Source: CALLPQ01 sp038531745
GTDB taxonomy: Bacteria; Pseudomonadota; Alphaproteobacteria; Caulobacterales; Parvularculaceae
Length of the DNA: 64,000 nt
Assembly: GCA_038531745.1 (NCBI GenBank)
Contig: JBCBBJ010000007.1
Location: forward strand, 129,099 to 193,098
Reading direction: 5' to 3'
Shown here piece by piece: positions 54,152 to 63,644 of this stretch. The position numbers and the translations under genes are program-made. How positions within the stretch are numbered: position 1 is the stretch's first letter; each line of letters starts with the position of its first letter. Under the pieces are notes generated by a model, which had not been told where the DNA came from, searched no databases, and saw only the letters and a list, made by a program, of their open reading frames with translations.

Positions 54152-56014
54152 TCAGCCGCGTTTTTCCGAAGGACCGCCGGCATGACAAGCCCCCTCGCCC
54201 GCACCCTCACCCGCAGCGCCGATCACGGCAAGGAAACTTTCCGCGTAGGCCTCAACCTTGGCGCGGCCCACGCCGAAAACCTCGCCAAACGCGTCAACAT
54301 CGTCTGGTTTTTTGGCCGCCATATCCATCAGTGTACGGTCAGAAAAAATCACATAGGCCGGTACGGCGCGCGCCTGGGCCAGGGTCAAACGATGGGCCTT
54401 GAGCGCCGCAAAAAGCGTCTGTGACATGCCGGGCGGTGCAGTCTTTGCGGTTGCCGATGGTGTGGGCGAGCGTTTGGGCAAATGCTGCTCGCGCATTTCA
54501 AAGGTTAATGCTGCTTTTTCAGCATCGTTTTCATTGGCCAGTTGCACGCTGCCATAATCGGGATCAATCGTTAAAATCCCCGCACTGACCATTTGGCGAA
54601 TGATTGTGCGCCAACGCGTAGCCGCGTACCGCTTGCCTTGCCCATAAATGGGCAATCGATCAAATTTTTTGTCCATCACCTTTTGCGATCGGCTGGCGCG
54701 CAACACATCAATCAGCAAGGTGGGGCCAAAATAGCCGCCGGTCTGGCTGATCACCGACAAGACCATGCCCGCCTCACCGCTGGCATCCACCATGGTGGGC
54801 GGCGCCACACAAATATCACACGCTCCGCAGGGCGCTGTTTCTTCGCCAAAATAGGCAAGCAATGCCTGCTTGCGACAGCGCACGGCCTCACACAATTCAA
54901 CCAAATCATCCAGACGCTGATGATCGGCTTTGGATGGCCCCTCCGGGTTCATTTCGATCATCCGGCGACGGCGCGCCGCATCGCCCGCGCCAAAGAGCAT
55001 CACCGTGCGCGCCGGGGCCCCGTCGCGCCCCGCCCGGCCAATCTCCTGGTAATAGGCCTCCACCGACGCGGGCATCGCATAGTGGAACACAAACCGGATA
55101 TCCGGCTTGTCTATTCCCATCCCAAATGCCACCGTGGCGACAACAATCAGGTCCGGCTCCGTCAGGAACGCATTCAGCCGGCGCTTGCGATCCTCCGCCT
55201 CAAGACCAGCGTGATAGGCAACCGCGCGAAAGCCCTTCACCGTGAGAAGTTCGGCAATTTCATCGGTTTCTTTTCGCGACAGGCAATAGATGATGCCTTG
55301 CTCGCCTTTGTGGTCAGCGACCAGATCAAGAATTTGCGCACGCGGTTTTTCCTTCTCCATCACCGTAAGCGACAGATTGGGTCGGTCGAACCCGTGGATG
55401 TGCGTTTTCGCATCCTTACCCAGCAGGCATCGCGCAATTTCTGCGCGCGTAGTGGCGTCAGCCGTGGCGGTAAAGGCGCTGATGGGCACGCCCGGAAAAT
55501 GCTTTTTCAGATCACCGAGCGCAAGATAGTCCGGACGGAAATCATGTCCCCATTGGGAGACGCAATGGGCTTCGTCAACAACAAACCGCCCCAACGAAAC
55601 CTGGCCGAGCGCGCCCAGCATCCGCTCCGTCATCAACCGCTCGGGCGCCATATAAAGAAGCCGGATTTCACCCGCCTGTACCCGGCGCCAATCGGCAACA
55701 TTTTCCTCGCGCGCGCGCCCCGAATGGATTGCGCCCGCACCAACACCCATGGCGTTAAGCTGCGCCAACTGATTGTCCATCAGGGCAATGAGCGGCGAGA
55801 CCACAATCGTCACGCCATCCGCCATCACCGCCGGTAACTGATAGCAAAGCGACTTACCCGCCCCCGTGGGCATCACCGCCAGAACATTGGCGTCACTCAA
55901 AATATCATCAACGATATCCGCTTGCCCGGGGCGAAACGCCTCAAAACCGAAGACGGATTTCAGCACGTGGAGCGGGTCCGTCAGATCATCTTCGTTGCAT
56001 TTCGCTTGCAGCAC
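54152..56014 (-). CDS. recQ: ATP-dependent DNA helicase RecQ
   Basis: 3'-5' helicase for recombination repair. 620 residues. FGFEAFRPGQADIVDDIL, Walker A MPTGAGKSLCYQLPA, the DEAH box VVDEAHCVSQWGHDFRPDY, SAFTATAD, and motif VI QEIGRAGRDGAPA. The zinc cluster is C..CRKQALLAYFGEETAPCGACDIC. It has a winged helix with an HRDC-like C-terminus, then a Gly/Glu-rich tail. It overlaps no other real gene; parE starts 100 bp beyond on the opposite strand. Confidence 0.96.
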   Translation of the reverse strand: MLQAKCNEDDLTDPLHVLKSVFGFEAFRPGQADIVDDILSDANVLAVMPTGAGKSLCYQLPAVMADGVTIVVSPLIALMDNQLAQLNAMGVGAGAIHSGRAREENVADWRRVQAGEIRLLYMAPERLMTERMLGALGQVSLGRFVVDEAHCVSQWGHDFRPDYLALGDLKKHFPGVPISAFTATADATTRAEIARCLLGKDAKTHIHGFDRPNLSLTVMEKEKPRAQILDLVADHKGEQGIIYCLSRKETDEIAELLTVKGFRAVAYHAGLEAEDRKRRLNAFLTEPDLIVVATVAFGMGIDKPDIRFVFHYAMPASVEAYYQEIGRAGRDGAPARTVMLFGAGDAARRRRMIEMNPEGPSKADHQRLDDLVELCEAVRCRKQALLAYFGEETAPCGACDICVAPPTMVDASGEAGMVLSVISQTGGYFGPTLLIDVLRASRSQKVMDKKFDRLPIYGQGKRYAATRWRTIIRQMVSAGILTIDPDYGSVQLANENDAEKAALTFEMREQHLPKRSPTPSATAKTAPPGMSQTLFAALKAHRLTLAQARAVPAYVIFSDRTLMDMAAKKPDDVDAFGEVFGVGRAKVEAYAESFLAVIGAAGEGAGEGACHAGGPSEKRG

Positions 56015-56113
56015 ACGCCACCCACACTATTACTGACCTCAGCCCCGTACCGACGCCCGAATCAAGGCACGGCACATAAGAATCACTGGTACCAAATCGA
56101 GTCCCCCACCGCT

Positions 56114-58147
56114 ATGGCCCTGCCCCCCTCCAAAAAGACCACCAAAAAAACCACCCGCAAAAAGGCTGACGACCTGTTCGCCAATGGCGGGGATTATACG
56201 GCCAAGGACATCGAGGTCCTTGAGGGGTTGGAGCCGGTGCGCAAGCGGCCGGGCATGTATATTGGCGGCACCGACGAAAAGGCGTTGCACCATCTGTTTG
56301 CCGAGGTCCTGGACAATTCCATGGATGAGGCCGTGGCCGGGCACGCCAGCCGGATTGAAGTGGAACTGGATGCGGACGGGTATCTGGCTGTCACTGATAA
56401 TGGCCGGGGCATTCCCATTGATCCGCACCCAAAATTCAAACCCAAATCGGCGCTGGAGGTGATCCTCACCACGCTGCATTCGGGCGGCAAGTTTGAAGGC
56501 AAAGCCTACGCCACGTCGGGCGGCCTGCACGGGGTTGGCGTTTCCGTCGTCAATGCGCTTGCCGATGATTTGTCGGTGGAGGTGGCGCGCGCTCGCACCT
56601 TGTACCGACAAACCTATTCGCGCGGCAAACCCACCGGCAAACTTAAAAAAGTGGGCGATGCGCCCAACCGGCGTGGCACCACCATCCGCTTCCATCCGGA
56701 CCCGGATATTTTTGGCAAAAAAGCGGCCTTCAAGCCCGCGCGCCTGTTCCGTATGGCACGCTCCAAGGCGTATTTGTTTGGCGGGGTGGAGATCCGCTGG
56801 AAATGCGCGCCCGCCTTGATCAAGGATGATACCCCCGCCGAGGCGGTCTTTCACTTCAAGGCCGGTCTTGCCGACTATCTCACCTCCCTTGTGGCGGCGC
56901 GGCCGACGGTTACCGATGCCCTGTTTTGTGGCAAGGTTGAGCGCAAAGAAGACCAGGGCCATGGCGCCATTGAATGGGCTATCACCTGGGGGGCAGCAGG
57001 CTTTGGCATAAGTGGCGACATGGCCGACGGCTTTTGCCATTCCTATTGCAACACCATCCCCACACCCGAAGGCGGCACCCATGAGGCAGGCTTGCGCGCC
57101 GCCTTGTCCAAAGGTCTTAAGGCGTATGCGGAGCTTTCGGGTAACCGTAAAGCGGCCAATATCACCCAGGAAGATATTATGGGCACGGGCGGGGCCCTCC
57201 TTTCTGTGTTTGTACGCAACCCGGAGTTTCAGGGGCAAACCAAAGACAAACTCGCTACCGCCGAGGCCACCCGGCTGACCGAAACCGCGATCCGCCCCGC
57301 CTTTGACCATTGGCTCGCCAGTGCGCCGAAACAGGCCGACACATTATTGCAGTGGGTGATAGACCGGGCCGATGAACGCCAGCGTCGCCGTAAGGAAAAG
57401 GAAGTCAGCCGCGCCAGCGCCATGAAGAAGCTGCGCCTGCCCGGCAAGCTTGCCGATTGTACCCAGCAAAATGCGGCGGGTACGGAAATATTCCTGGTGG
57501 AGGGCGACAGCGCTGGCGGCTCGGCGAAACAAGCCCGCAACCGTGCCACGCAAGCCATCTTGCCCCTGCGCGGCAAAATCCTGAACGTGGCGAGCGCAAC
57601 CCGCGACAAGATTTTGGCAAACCAGGAAATCGCCGATATCGTTCTGGCGCTTGGCGCCGGGATTGGTGGCAAGTTCGATGTGGAGGATTTGCGCTATGAA
57701 AAGGTTATCATCATGACCGATGCTGATGTTGATGGTGCCCATATTGCAAGCCTGTTGATTACCTTCTTTTACCAGGAGATGCGCGACCTGATTACCCAGG
57801 GCCGCCTTTATATGGCACAACCGCCCTTGTTTCGGTTATCCGCAGGCGGAAAGACCGTTTATGCCATGGATGAAAATGAACGCGACGCAAAACTCAGCGC
57901 TGACTTCAAGGCCAACCAAAAGGTCGATGTGGGCCGGTTCAAGGGGCTGGGTGAAATGAACCCGCCACAACTCAAAGAAACAACCATGAACCCGCAGACC
58001 CGCGTTTTAGCACGGGTTGTCATGCCCGAGGATAAGATTGAGGGCATCGCCGGCCTGGTTGATCAACTCATGGGCAAGAAAGCCGAGGGTCGGTTCGATT
58101 ATATCCAGGCGAACGCCGCCTTTGTGGGCGCGGAGTTGGATGTGTAA
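56114..58147 (+). CDS. parE: DNA topoisomerase IV subunit B
   Basis: ATPase half of topoisomerase IV, which decatenates chromosomes. 677 residues from MALPPSKKTTKKTTRKK (basic head). GHKL ATPase motifs: LDNSMDEAVAGHA, VTDNGRGIPID, and YATSGGLHGVGVSVVNALA. TOPRIM: FLVEGDSAGGSAKQARNRAT, ILPLRGKILNVASA, and MTDADVDGAHIASLL. The QARNRATQAILPLRGKILNV run separates ParE from GyrB. The frame is open a further 64 codons upstream without coding character. Confidence 0.96.
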   Translation: MALPPSKKTTKKTTRKKADDLFANGGDYTAKDIEVLEGLEPVRKRPGMYIGGTDEKALHHLFAEVLDNSMDEAVAGHASRIEVELDADGYLAVTDNGRGIPIDPHPKFKPKSALEVILTTLHSGGKFEGKAYATSGGLHGVGVSVVNALADDLSVEVARARTLYRQTYSRGKPTGKLKKVGDAPNRRGTTIRFHPDPDIFGKKAAFKPARLFRMARSKAYLFGGVEIRWKCAPALIKDDTPAEAVFHFKAGLADYLTSLVAARPTVTDALFCGKVERKEDQGHGAIEWAITWGAAGFGISGDMADGFCHSYCNTIPTPEGGTHEAGLRAALSKGLKAYAELSGNRKAANITQEDIMGTGGALLSVFVRNPEFQGQTKDKLATAEATRLTETAIRPAFDHWLASAPKQADTLLQWVIDRADERQRRRKEKEVSRASAMKKLRLPGKLADCTQQNAAGTEIFLVEGDSAGGSAKQARNRATQAILPLRGKILNVASATRDKILANQEIADIVLALGAGIGGKFDVEDLRYEKVIIMTDADVDGAHIASLLITFFYQEMRDLITQGRLYMAQPPLFRLSAGGKTVYAMDENERDAKLSADFKANQKVDVGRFKGLGEMNPPQLKETTMNPQTRVLARVVMPEDKIEGIAGLVDQLMGKKAEGRFDYIQANAAFVGAELDV

Positions 58148-58212
58148 TCAGCCTTGGCACTGCTTATTTCAATAACTGTTTCCGGCAATTGCGCCAACGG
58201 GTAAAAATCACC

Positions 58213-58893
58213 ATGGTTTTGTGCAGCTATCTCCGTATTTCGCTTATCTGTCTTTGTACCGCGGTTTTTATAAGTGCGCCTGCGCGGGCCCAGGATACCC
58301 AATTGTGGACTGCACTTTTTGCCAATGGGCAGCCCAATGATGATAGCCGTCTGTTGCTCTGGTTTGATGGCCACGCGCGGTACATCAATGATGTTGATCG
58401 GCTTGGCGTATCGATAATCCGGCCGGGTGTTGGCACAAAGATCAATTCAAGCCTAAGCCTTTGGGCGGGGTATGCGTGGGTTGTGAGCCGCGCAGCGGAT
58501 CGACCCTCCATCACCGAACACCGCCTTTGGCAGCAGGCAACCTATACCGCATTGGAAGGCAAATGGGGTCGGTTGAGCGGGCGGACCCGGTTGGAACAAC
58601 GGTTTTTAGAAACGGGTGACGATACCGGGTGGCGGGTGCGCCAATTTTTTCGCTGGGCAAAGCCGGTCTCACCGCGGTGGACTCTAACGGCCTGGAACGA
58701 AACCTTCATTGCCCTGAACGATACCGATTTTGGTGCCGAAGGGGGCTATGATCAAAACCGGTTTTTTGCCGGTGCCCGTTGGCGCGCCACCAGCCGCCTG
58801 AGCCTCGAAGGCGGTTATTTGCTCAACCATCTCAACCGCGCCGTTGACGAAACCAATCACAATATCTCGTTGAGTTTTGTCCTGCCGCTATAG
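58213..58893 (+). CDS. DUF2490 family outer-membrane-like protein
   Basis: 226 residues from MVLCSYLRIS, with a signal peptide ending APARAQ. The mature part alternates W, L and R residues in beta strands (DTQLWTALFANGQPNDDS, HRLWQQATYTALEGKW, RLEQRFLETGDDTGWRVR), ending NHNISLSFVLPL, consistent with the DUF2490 barrel. A TTG eight codons upstream is an alternative. Role unknown. Confidence 0.78.
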   Translation: MVLCSYLRISLICLCTAVFISAPARAQDTQLWTALFANGQPNDDSRLLLWFDGHARYINDVDRLGVSIIRPGVGTKINSSLSLWAGYAWVVSRAADRPSITEHRLWQQATYTALEGKWGRLSGRTRLEQRFLETGDDTGWRVRQFFRWAKPVSPRWTLTAWNETFIALNDTDFGAEGGYDQNRFFAGARWRATSRLSLEGGYLLNHLNRAVDETNHNISLSFVLPL

Positions 58894-58950
58894 GGCCTTT
58901 CGAAATCCGTATTTTCAGGCGCCCGCGAAAATTATGGCAAAGTCTAGAGG

Positions 58951-59087
58951 AAAATCAATTTCGTCTGTCGAAAACGTTTTTTTCAGAACCGGAGCGCAGC
59001 GTTTCGCAGCGTACCTTTGTACGTAAGCACCGAAAGCGCAGAAAAACGCGTTTGCAGACGACGAAAATAGAGTCTTCGATTGGGCTG
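58951..59087 (-). repeat. Dispersed post-stop palindromic element, full copy (PEP-CTERM 2)
   Basis: Read from the downstream gene's stop (minus strand) it begins CAGCCCAATCGAAGACTC, then TTTTCGTCGTCTGCAAACGCG, passes a centre around GTACAAAGGTAC, and returns through an arm with GTTTTCGACAGACGAAATTG. Both arms are imperfect reverse complements. A 6-bp direct repeat TAGAGG stands at each outer end (58945-58950 and 59089-59094). Confidence 0.85.
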
Positions 59088-59801
59088 TTAGAGGGCCCTT
59101 GCCAAATCGGGCACAAGAAGCCCCAAATCTGAACGGGTCACACCCCGGCGCCGGCGTAGGGCCTTTAACCGGCTGGCCACAGCCATAAAGCCAAAAATCA
59201 TCAGGGCCCACGTTGCCGGCTCCGGCGCGGAAGAGATGACCGTGGAGAACGGCCCGGTGAGCGGCGTCGTCACAAGACCGGTGGACCCGGCAACGCCAAA
59301 CGTGTTCAAATTGGTTGAAGAGTTCACGGTAAGCGAAATATTCGTGTTATTTGGATCGATCCCGCTGATCACGAAATTATCCGCACAGCAATTAACCCAG
59401 CGGAAATTCACTTCAAACGTACCAGGCCCGGTCTGGCGCACTTCGTTGGCTTCGTCGGCCACCGCGATAAACGCTGATGCGGACAAGCCGGAAAGCGTAA
59501 GACTTAATCGCCCCGCTTGACCACGTCGCAAATTCGTAACACCGCCGATGGAATAAAGGTCCGTCGTCGTATCATGGTGAAAATAAAGCTGGAACGCCCC
59601 TGGCCCTTGTAAAAAGACTGGAGAGTCTGGCAAGTCATTGTTGTTAAAAAAGGATGCCGCCGATTGGGCCTGGCTAAATGGTGTGGCCGCCGTTGTACCG
59701 CCGCCTGGTAATCCAACCTCAAATACACGGGTATTCGCCTGCGCCGGCAAAACACAGAGCGCACCGATCAGTGTAAGGACAGAAAGAAGAACTTTGGCCA
59801 T
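59088..59801 (-). CDS. PEPxxWA-CTERM sorting domain protein
   Basis: 237 residues from MAKVLLSVLTLIG, signal peptide ending PAQAN. The body is beta-rich with a cysteine pair (NCCADN). The C-terminal signature is SAPEPATWALMIFGFMAVA followed by a basic LKALRRRR, the alphaproteobacterial exosortase target. About 20 residues follow the basic cluster. AGGTGG ribosome site five bases before the Met; a Met seven codons upstream has less support. Its stop adjoins a full palindromic element. Confidence 0.88.
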   Translation of the reverse strand: MAKVLLSVLTLIGALCVLPAQANTRVFEVGLPGGGTTAATPFSQAQSAASFFNNNDLPDSPVFLQGPGAFQLYFHHDTTTDLYSIGGVTNLRRGQAGRLSLTLSGLSASAFIAVADEANEVRQTGPGTFEVNFRWVNCCADNFVISGIDPNNTNISLTVNSSTNLNTFGVAGSTGLVTTPLTGPFSTVISSAPEPATWALMIFGFMAVASRLKALRRRRGVTRSDLGLLVPDLARAL

Positions 59802-59941
59802 GACCCACCTAAGGAATAGCAATAATTTTGTAAAAATTAACGTGCAAACCTTGCCAGAACTTTAGGGTATTCCTGAGTTTTGATGGGGTCGTGAAGGGTT
59901 TTATTCACCATAAAACATCTGCACGCTCACAAATCGGCCGA

Positions 59942-60718
59942 TTATGGCGGGTCGATGGGCGTTTTGACCCTGTATTCGGCGGCAATCGACCCAACCGGCT
60001 CATCGACAAAATCATTTGTCACCGGGCTTGCGGCTGACAACAGACTTGCCCGGCGGTTTTTGGTACGCCTTTGGGGGCCGGTGCTGAGCACTGTTTGCCC
60101 GTGTTGGGGGGATGGCGATTGCGCCGCATTGGTCTGCGCGGGAGGGTTTTTACGCCCGGCTTGCGTTGGCGTTGGCGCGTTTAGCACGGTTGATGGTGAC
60201 GTTGGCGAGCTTTCCGAGGGCACTGGTGCTGGGCCCGCCTTACCGTCCTTATGCGGTGTTTTTTTCTTCGTCGCCTGATGGTCGCGCACCGCACGGATCA
60301 CGGCTTTGCGCTGTGCGGCGGTATCATTGGCCATATGGTCCGGCATTGCCACAAAAACCGCCTTACCAAGACGCAGACGATTGGCAATTGAATGGGCCCA
60401 GACCGCTTTTGTTAGGCACGCTGTGCGCCCATAAAACGACTTACGGTCAATATTGCGATAAGCACGCGCCTCATGGGCGCAATCCTCCGCAAGGTCGGCG
60501 GTCACAAGCGCGAGCCGCCGGTGCTTTTGCACCAGTGCAGCATCACACTCCTCATGGGTGATCGGTTCACAATCCTCCGCTAACAGAGCAGCCTTGGATA
60601 TGCGATAAGACTCCCCGGTGTGGGGGCAAACAGGTCGGGACTTTTCCATGACCACATCATATATCGGGTCCCAAAGGCGGGGATAACTTTCCCCATTGAT
60701 TTTTGTTGACATGCCCAT
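59942..60718 (-). CDS. Hypothetical protein with disordered tail
   Basis: 258 residues. N-terminal ~130 residues look folded (SYPRLWDPIYDVVMEKSRPVCPHTGES, then LRLGKAVFVAMPDH). The C-terminal ~125 residues are Pro/Ser/Thr/Lys-rich and probably disordered, except for a final VGSIAAEYRVKTP. A CPHTG motif is present without an obvious zinc partner. Not recognised. A Met two codons downstream is an alternative. Divergent from the gene at 60941. Confidence 0.55.
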   Translation of the reverse strand: MGMSTKINGESYPRLWDPIYDVVMEKSRPVCPHTGESYRISKAALLAEDCEPITHEECDAALVQKHRRLALVTADLAEDCAHEARAYRNIDRKSFYGRTACLTKAVWAHSIANRLRLGKAVFVAMPDHMANDTAAQRKAVIRAVRDHQATKKKTPHKDGKAGPAPVPSESSPTSPSTVLNAPTPTQAGRKNPPAQTNAAQSPSPQHGQTVLSTGPQRRTKNRRASLLSAASPVTNDFVDEPVGSIAAEYRVKTPIDPP

Positions 60719-60940
60719 AATGAAAATGTACTCCCCCGCTCTTTTGGAGGTTAAAGATGATTGTACACAGACAATTCCCTCCGTCCTGCCGGATTAGTAA
60801 ACGCCGGTAAGGCGGCTTTCGGCGGGCAATGGTGTAGCGTGAAGCTGCCATTCCCTAGGACATTCCAAGCACGGATGGTTTGCCTGCATCTCTGGTGTTG
60901 GGCATCAATTTCTGGCGCTTTGCGTTTGAGGAGTATCCTC

Positions 60941-61384
60941 ATGTATTTGCGATTTGTAACGCCGCACCGGGCCTATGGCGCGGTGTGCGGGCACATGCGC
61001 GCCGAAGGGCGGCATGTGGCGGCGGGCCTTTTTCAACCGGCGGGCGCCATTGAGCGTGACCGGCGTCAGCCCGTGTGGCCGCGCCGTGCCCTGCGCGAGC
61101 AATTTGACTGGTTCAACACCCATATGCCGGTGCCAAACCGTAAAGGCGTTGTGACGCGCCGGTCCTATCGTCCGTATGCGGGGGTTTGCTGGTTTCGTAC
61201 CGATAACACCGGCGACAACACGTGCGATGCAATCACGCGGGCGGCGATCATTGCCGCTTTGCTTGGCGAAGCCGGTGTACCCGTGGTGCGCCGTCACACC
61301 CGCACACCGGGCGAAATTGTCTATCGTGATGATTTTCAGATTGTCGCGGTCCCATGCGGGGACGCAGACCTTCGTTGGCATTAG
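60941..61384 (+). CDS. Hypothetical protein
   Basis: 147 residues from MYLRFVTPHRAYGAVCGHMR, with a GAGGAG ribosome site eight bases before the ATG. Many Arg, Trp and aromatic residues; QPVWPRRALREQFDWFNTHMP and SYRPYAGVCWFRTD read like a compact soluble domain. No signal peptide or TM segment. Not recognised. The open frame extends 60 codons upstream into the divergent promoter region without support. Confidence 0.65.
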   Translation: MYLRFVTPHRAYGAVCGHMRAEGRHVAAGLFQPAGAIERDRRQPVWPRRALREQFDWFNTHMPVPNRKGVVTRRSYRPYAGVCWFRTDNTGDNTCDAITRAAIIAALLGEAGVPVVRRHTRTPGEIVYRDDFQIVAVPCGDADLRWH

Positions 61385-61459
61385 CCAAATAAAAAACATG
61401 AGCACTGCGCATCAAGTGATGCTCAGTACTCGGCATAAGTCGTGAATGTGTTAGAGTGT

Positions 61460-61593
61460 AATCGAAAAATCGGTTTCGTCTGTCAAAAACGTGTTCTTTG
61501 AGAACCGGCGCGCAGCGTACATTGGTACGTGAGCACCGGAAGCGCAGAAAAACGCGTTTGCAGACGACGAAAATGGATTTTTCGGTTGGGCGC
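61460..61593 (-). repeat. Dispersed post-stop palindromic element, full copy (GlcG-like gene)
   Basis: Read from the downstream stop (minus strand) it begins GCGCCCAACCGAAAAATCC, then TTTTCGTCGTCTGCAAACGCG, TTTTTCTGCGCTTCCGGTGC, a centre at GTACCAATGTAC, and an opposing arm with GTTTTTGACAGACGAAACC and GATTTTTCGAT. It is the cleanest full copy of the family. Confidence 0.88.
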
Positions 61594-62043
61594 TTAGGGG
61601 CGGGTTGCTTTTAACCCGGCTTTGGCAATCCCTGCTTCGGCGCAGGCGATATCTTGTTCCTGGCTGGCGCCGGAAACACCGATTGCGCCGAGAAGGTCGC
61701 CATCTTTTCCATAGACCGGCACGCCGCCGCCCACGGGCACACCGCGCGAGCCAAGCGCCCAGGCCAGCGACCCGTCATTGACACTCTTGCGCAGATTTTG
61801 CGTCGGCGAGCCCCAGCGCGCGGCGTAATCAGCCTTTTCCATCGCGAGTTTCGCGGGGCCCGCGCGCAACCGGTCCATCCGGCGATAAGCAGCCAAATCG
61901 GTTTTGCGGTCAACAACAGCAACCGCAACCGTCAGCTCATTTTCCGCCGCGTAGGCCATACAGCCCTCCACCATGGATTGGGCGGACGCGTCGGAAAGAG
62001 TGAGAACGGCAAGTTGAAAAGAAAGAGCAATGAGCGATTGCAT
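61594..62043 (-). CDS. GlcG/HbpS family heme-binding-like protein
   Basis: 149 residues. Signal peptide (MQSLIALSFQLAVLTLSDASAQ) then the GlcG/HbpS fold: VAVAVVDRKTDLAAYRRMD, KLAMEKADYAARWG, VPVGGGVPVYGKDGDLLGAIGVSGASQEQDIACAEAGI. HbpS homologues bind heme or corrinoids; here the export signal suggests a periplasmic role. AAGGAGGT ribosome site. Its stop codon adjoins the palindromic element. Confidence 0.85.
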   Translation of the reverse strand: MQSLIALSFQLAVLTLSDASAQSMVEGCMAYAAENELTVAVAVVDRKTDLAAYRRMDRLRAGPAKLAMEKADYAARWGSPTQNLRKSVNDGSLAWALGSRGVPVGGGVPVYGKDGDLLGAIGVSGASQEQDIACAEAGIAKAGLKATRP

Positions 62044-62133
62044 AGTGTACCTCCTTAAAAGGTGGGTGAAAACGCGCCCGCGTCCCCCCCTCCCACGGGC
62101 GCGCGGGATGCGCAAGCGCTTATACTAGGGCGA

Positions 62134-62547
62134 TCATACCAGTGTGATGAGTGCAAAGCCCACAAACGCCAGTTGAGCCATATTGACAATAACTGACGCA
62201 CGGTGCCCCACGGCAAAATTCTTCGCCGCGCCCGTGTCGCCCTGCAACTCTGCATCGCGCCAGCCATTGATCTTTGGCACCAGCCATTGGCGCACGCCCA
62301 GCGTTGTCAGCGCCACAAGGCCGAGGCCCGCCGCAATCAATGGCCGCCCAATCAGGCAAATCGTGCCAAGCCCGGCCGTAACAATCATAAACGCATAATA
62401 GGCCGGGAAAAGCCGCCGCAGGAAAAGCCCCGCCTCCGCCGCCGCTAGCGTCTTAAACACCGTGGGCGCAACCACAGCCGGAAAAAAGACCATCGCCCCG
62501 AACAGGGCGGCCACACAAATGGTGCCGATGTCTGTGATGATACCCAT
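62134..62547 (-). CDS. DUF4149-like membrane protein
   Basis: 137 residues from MGIITDIGTICVAALFGAM, with four TM helices and the family FFPAVVAPTVFKTLAAAEAG and LFLRRLFPAYYAFMIVTAG motifs (TMEM205/DUF4149 type). AAAGGAGG ribosome site before the ATG. The open frame extends 52 codons upstream without hydrophobic character. Function unknown. Confidence 0.8.
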   Translation of the reverse strand: MGIITDIGTICVAALFGAMVFFPAVVAPTVFKTLAAAEAGLFLRRLFPAYYAFMIVTAGLGTICLIGRPLIAAGLGLVALTTLGVRQWLVPKINGWRDAELQGDTGAAKNFAVGHRASVIVNMAQLAFVGFALITLV

Positions 62548-62699
62548 GGGATGATCCTCCTTTATTACGCCTGTGAAGGCTACGCACCCGGGCCTGGATT
62601 GGATTGACCCCATGCAATTGCCGGGGCACGCGGCTATTGCTCTGTATACCCGATAAATATCCTGGCAGCCGCACCCCGGACGAAAACCCGGGGTCTGTC

Positions 62700-63644
62700 T
62701 CAAAACAAATTCAACCGGGCCCGGTCAGATAGCATTTCAAGGGCCAGCGTCCCGGCGAGGGAATTGCCCGCGGCGTTCAGACCCGGCGACCAGACCGCGA
62801 GCGTGCCCACGTCGGGCACCACGGCGAGGATACCGCCGCCCACGCCGGACTTTCCCGCCAGCCCCACGCGAAAGGCAAAGTCGCCGGACATATCATAATG
62901 CCCGCACAGCATCATGATGGAATTGACACGGTCAACACGCTCATGATTGGTGATGGTGCGCCCTGCACACTGATCCTCCCCACCGCCGGCCAGAAACAGG
63001 CCCGCCCGTGATAGCTGGCGAACACTCATTTCAATCGCACACTGATGAAAATAGGTATCGAGTACCGTTGGCACATCATTCTGCACAACGCCAAAACTCT
63101 TCATGAAATAGGCAAGCGCGCGGTTGCGGTCCCCATAATCAGCCTCCGACGCGGCAACCCGCTCATTGACGCTGATAGCGTCGTCGTCGGCGCAGGTACG
63201 CATAAAATCCGTAATCCGATCAATACCACGCGCCGCACCGCAATGGCCCATAATGGCGTCGGTTACCACAATCGCCCCGGCATTAATAAACGGGTTACGC
63301 GGGCGGCCCGCTTCCTTTTCCAATTGAACGACGGAATTAAACGGCGTACCCGACGGCTCGCGCCCCACCCGCTGCCACAAGGCCTCGCCCTCCATTTCCA
63401 ACGCCAGCACGAGCGAGAACACTTTCGATATCGACTGAATAGAAAACGGCGTATCCCCCTCCCCCGCCGCAAAGGTCTCCCCACGCAAGGTCGTGAACGC
63501 AATACCAAACGCGTCCGCGCGCTGTTCCGCCAATGCCGGGATATAGGTGGCAACCTTGCCCTCGCCCAGATGCGGGCGAATGACCTGCGCAACGGCATCA
63601 AGCTCCGCCTGAAAGTCGATATGGGAAAAAGTGTCTAGGCGCAT
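62700..63644 (-). CDS. glsA: Glutaminase
   Basis: Hydrolyses glutamine to glutamate and ammonia. 314 residues of the beta-lactamase-like glutaminase family. FSIQSISKVFSLVLALE carries the catalytic Ser71-x-x-Lys74. GREPSGTPFNSVVQLE, RPRNPFINAGAIV, and GGILAVVPDVGTLAVWSPGLN are family blocks; the Tyr in DTYFHQCAIEMS is also typical. First gene of a minus-strand row toward the DUF4149 gene. Confidence 0.96.
   Translation of the reverse strand: MRLDTFSHIDFQAELDAVAQVIRPHLGEGKVATYIPALAEQRADAFGIAFTTLRGETFAAGEGDTPFSIQSISKVFSLVLALEMEGEALWQRVGREPSGTPFNSVVQLEKEAGRPRNPFINAGAIVVTDAIMGHCGAARGIDRITDFMRTCADDDAISVNERVAASEADYGDRNRALAYFMKSFGVVQNDVPTVLDTYFHQCAIEMSVRQLSRAGLFLAGGGEDQCAGRTITNHERVDRVNSIMMLCGHYDMSGDFAFRVGLAGKSGVGGGILAVVPDVGTLAVWSPGLNAAGNSLAGTLALEMLSDRARLNLF

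Noticed and set aside
15468..61593. The four palindromic repeats as a CRISPR array
   Set aside because: Copies are tens of kilobases apart, unequal in length and palindromic, with no spacers or cas genes.
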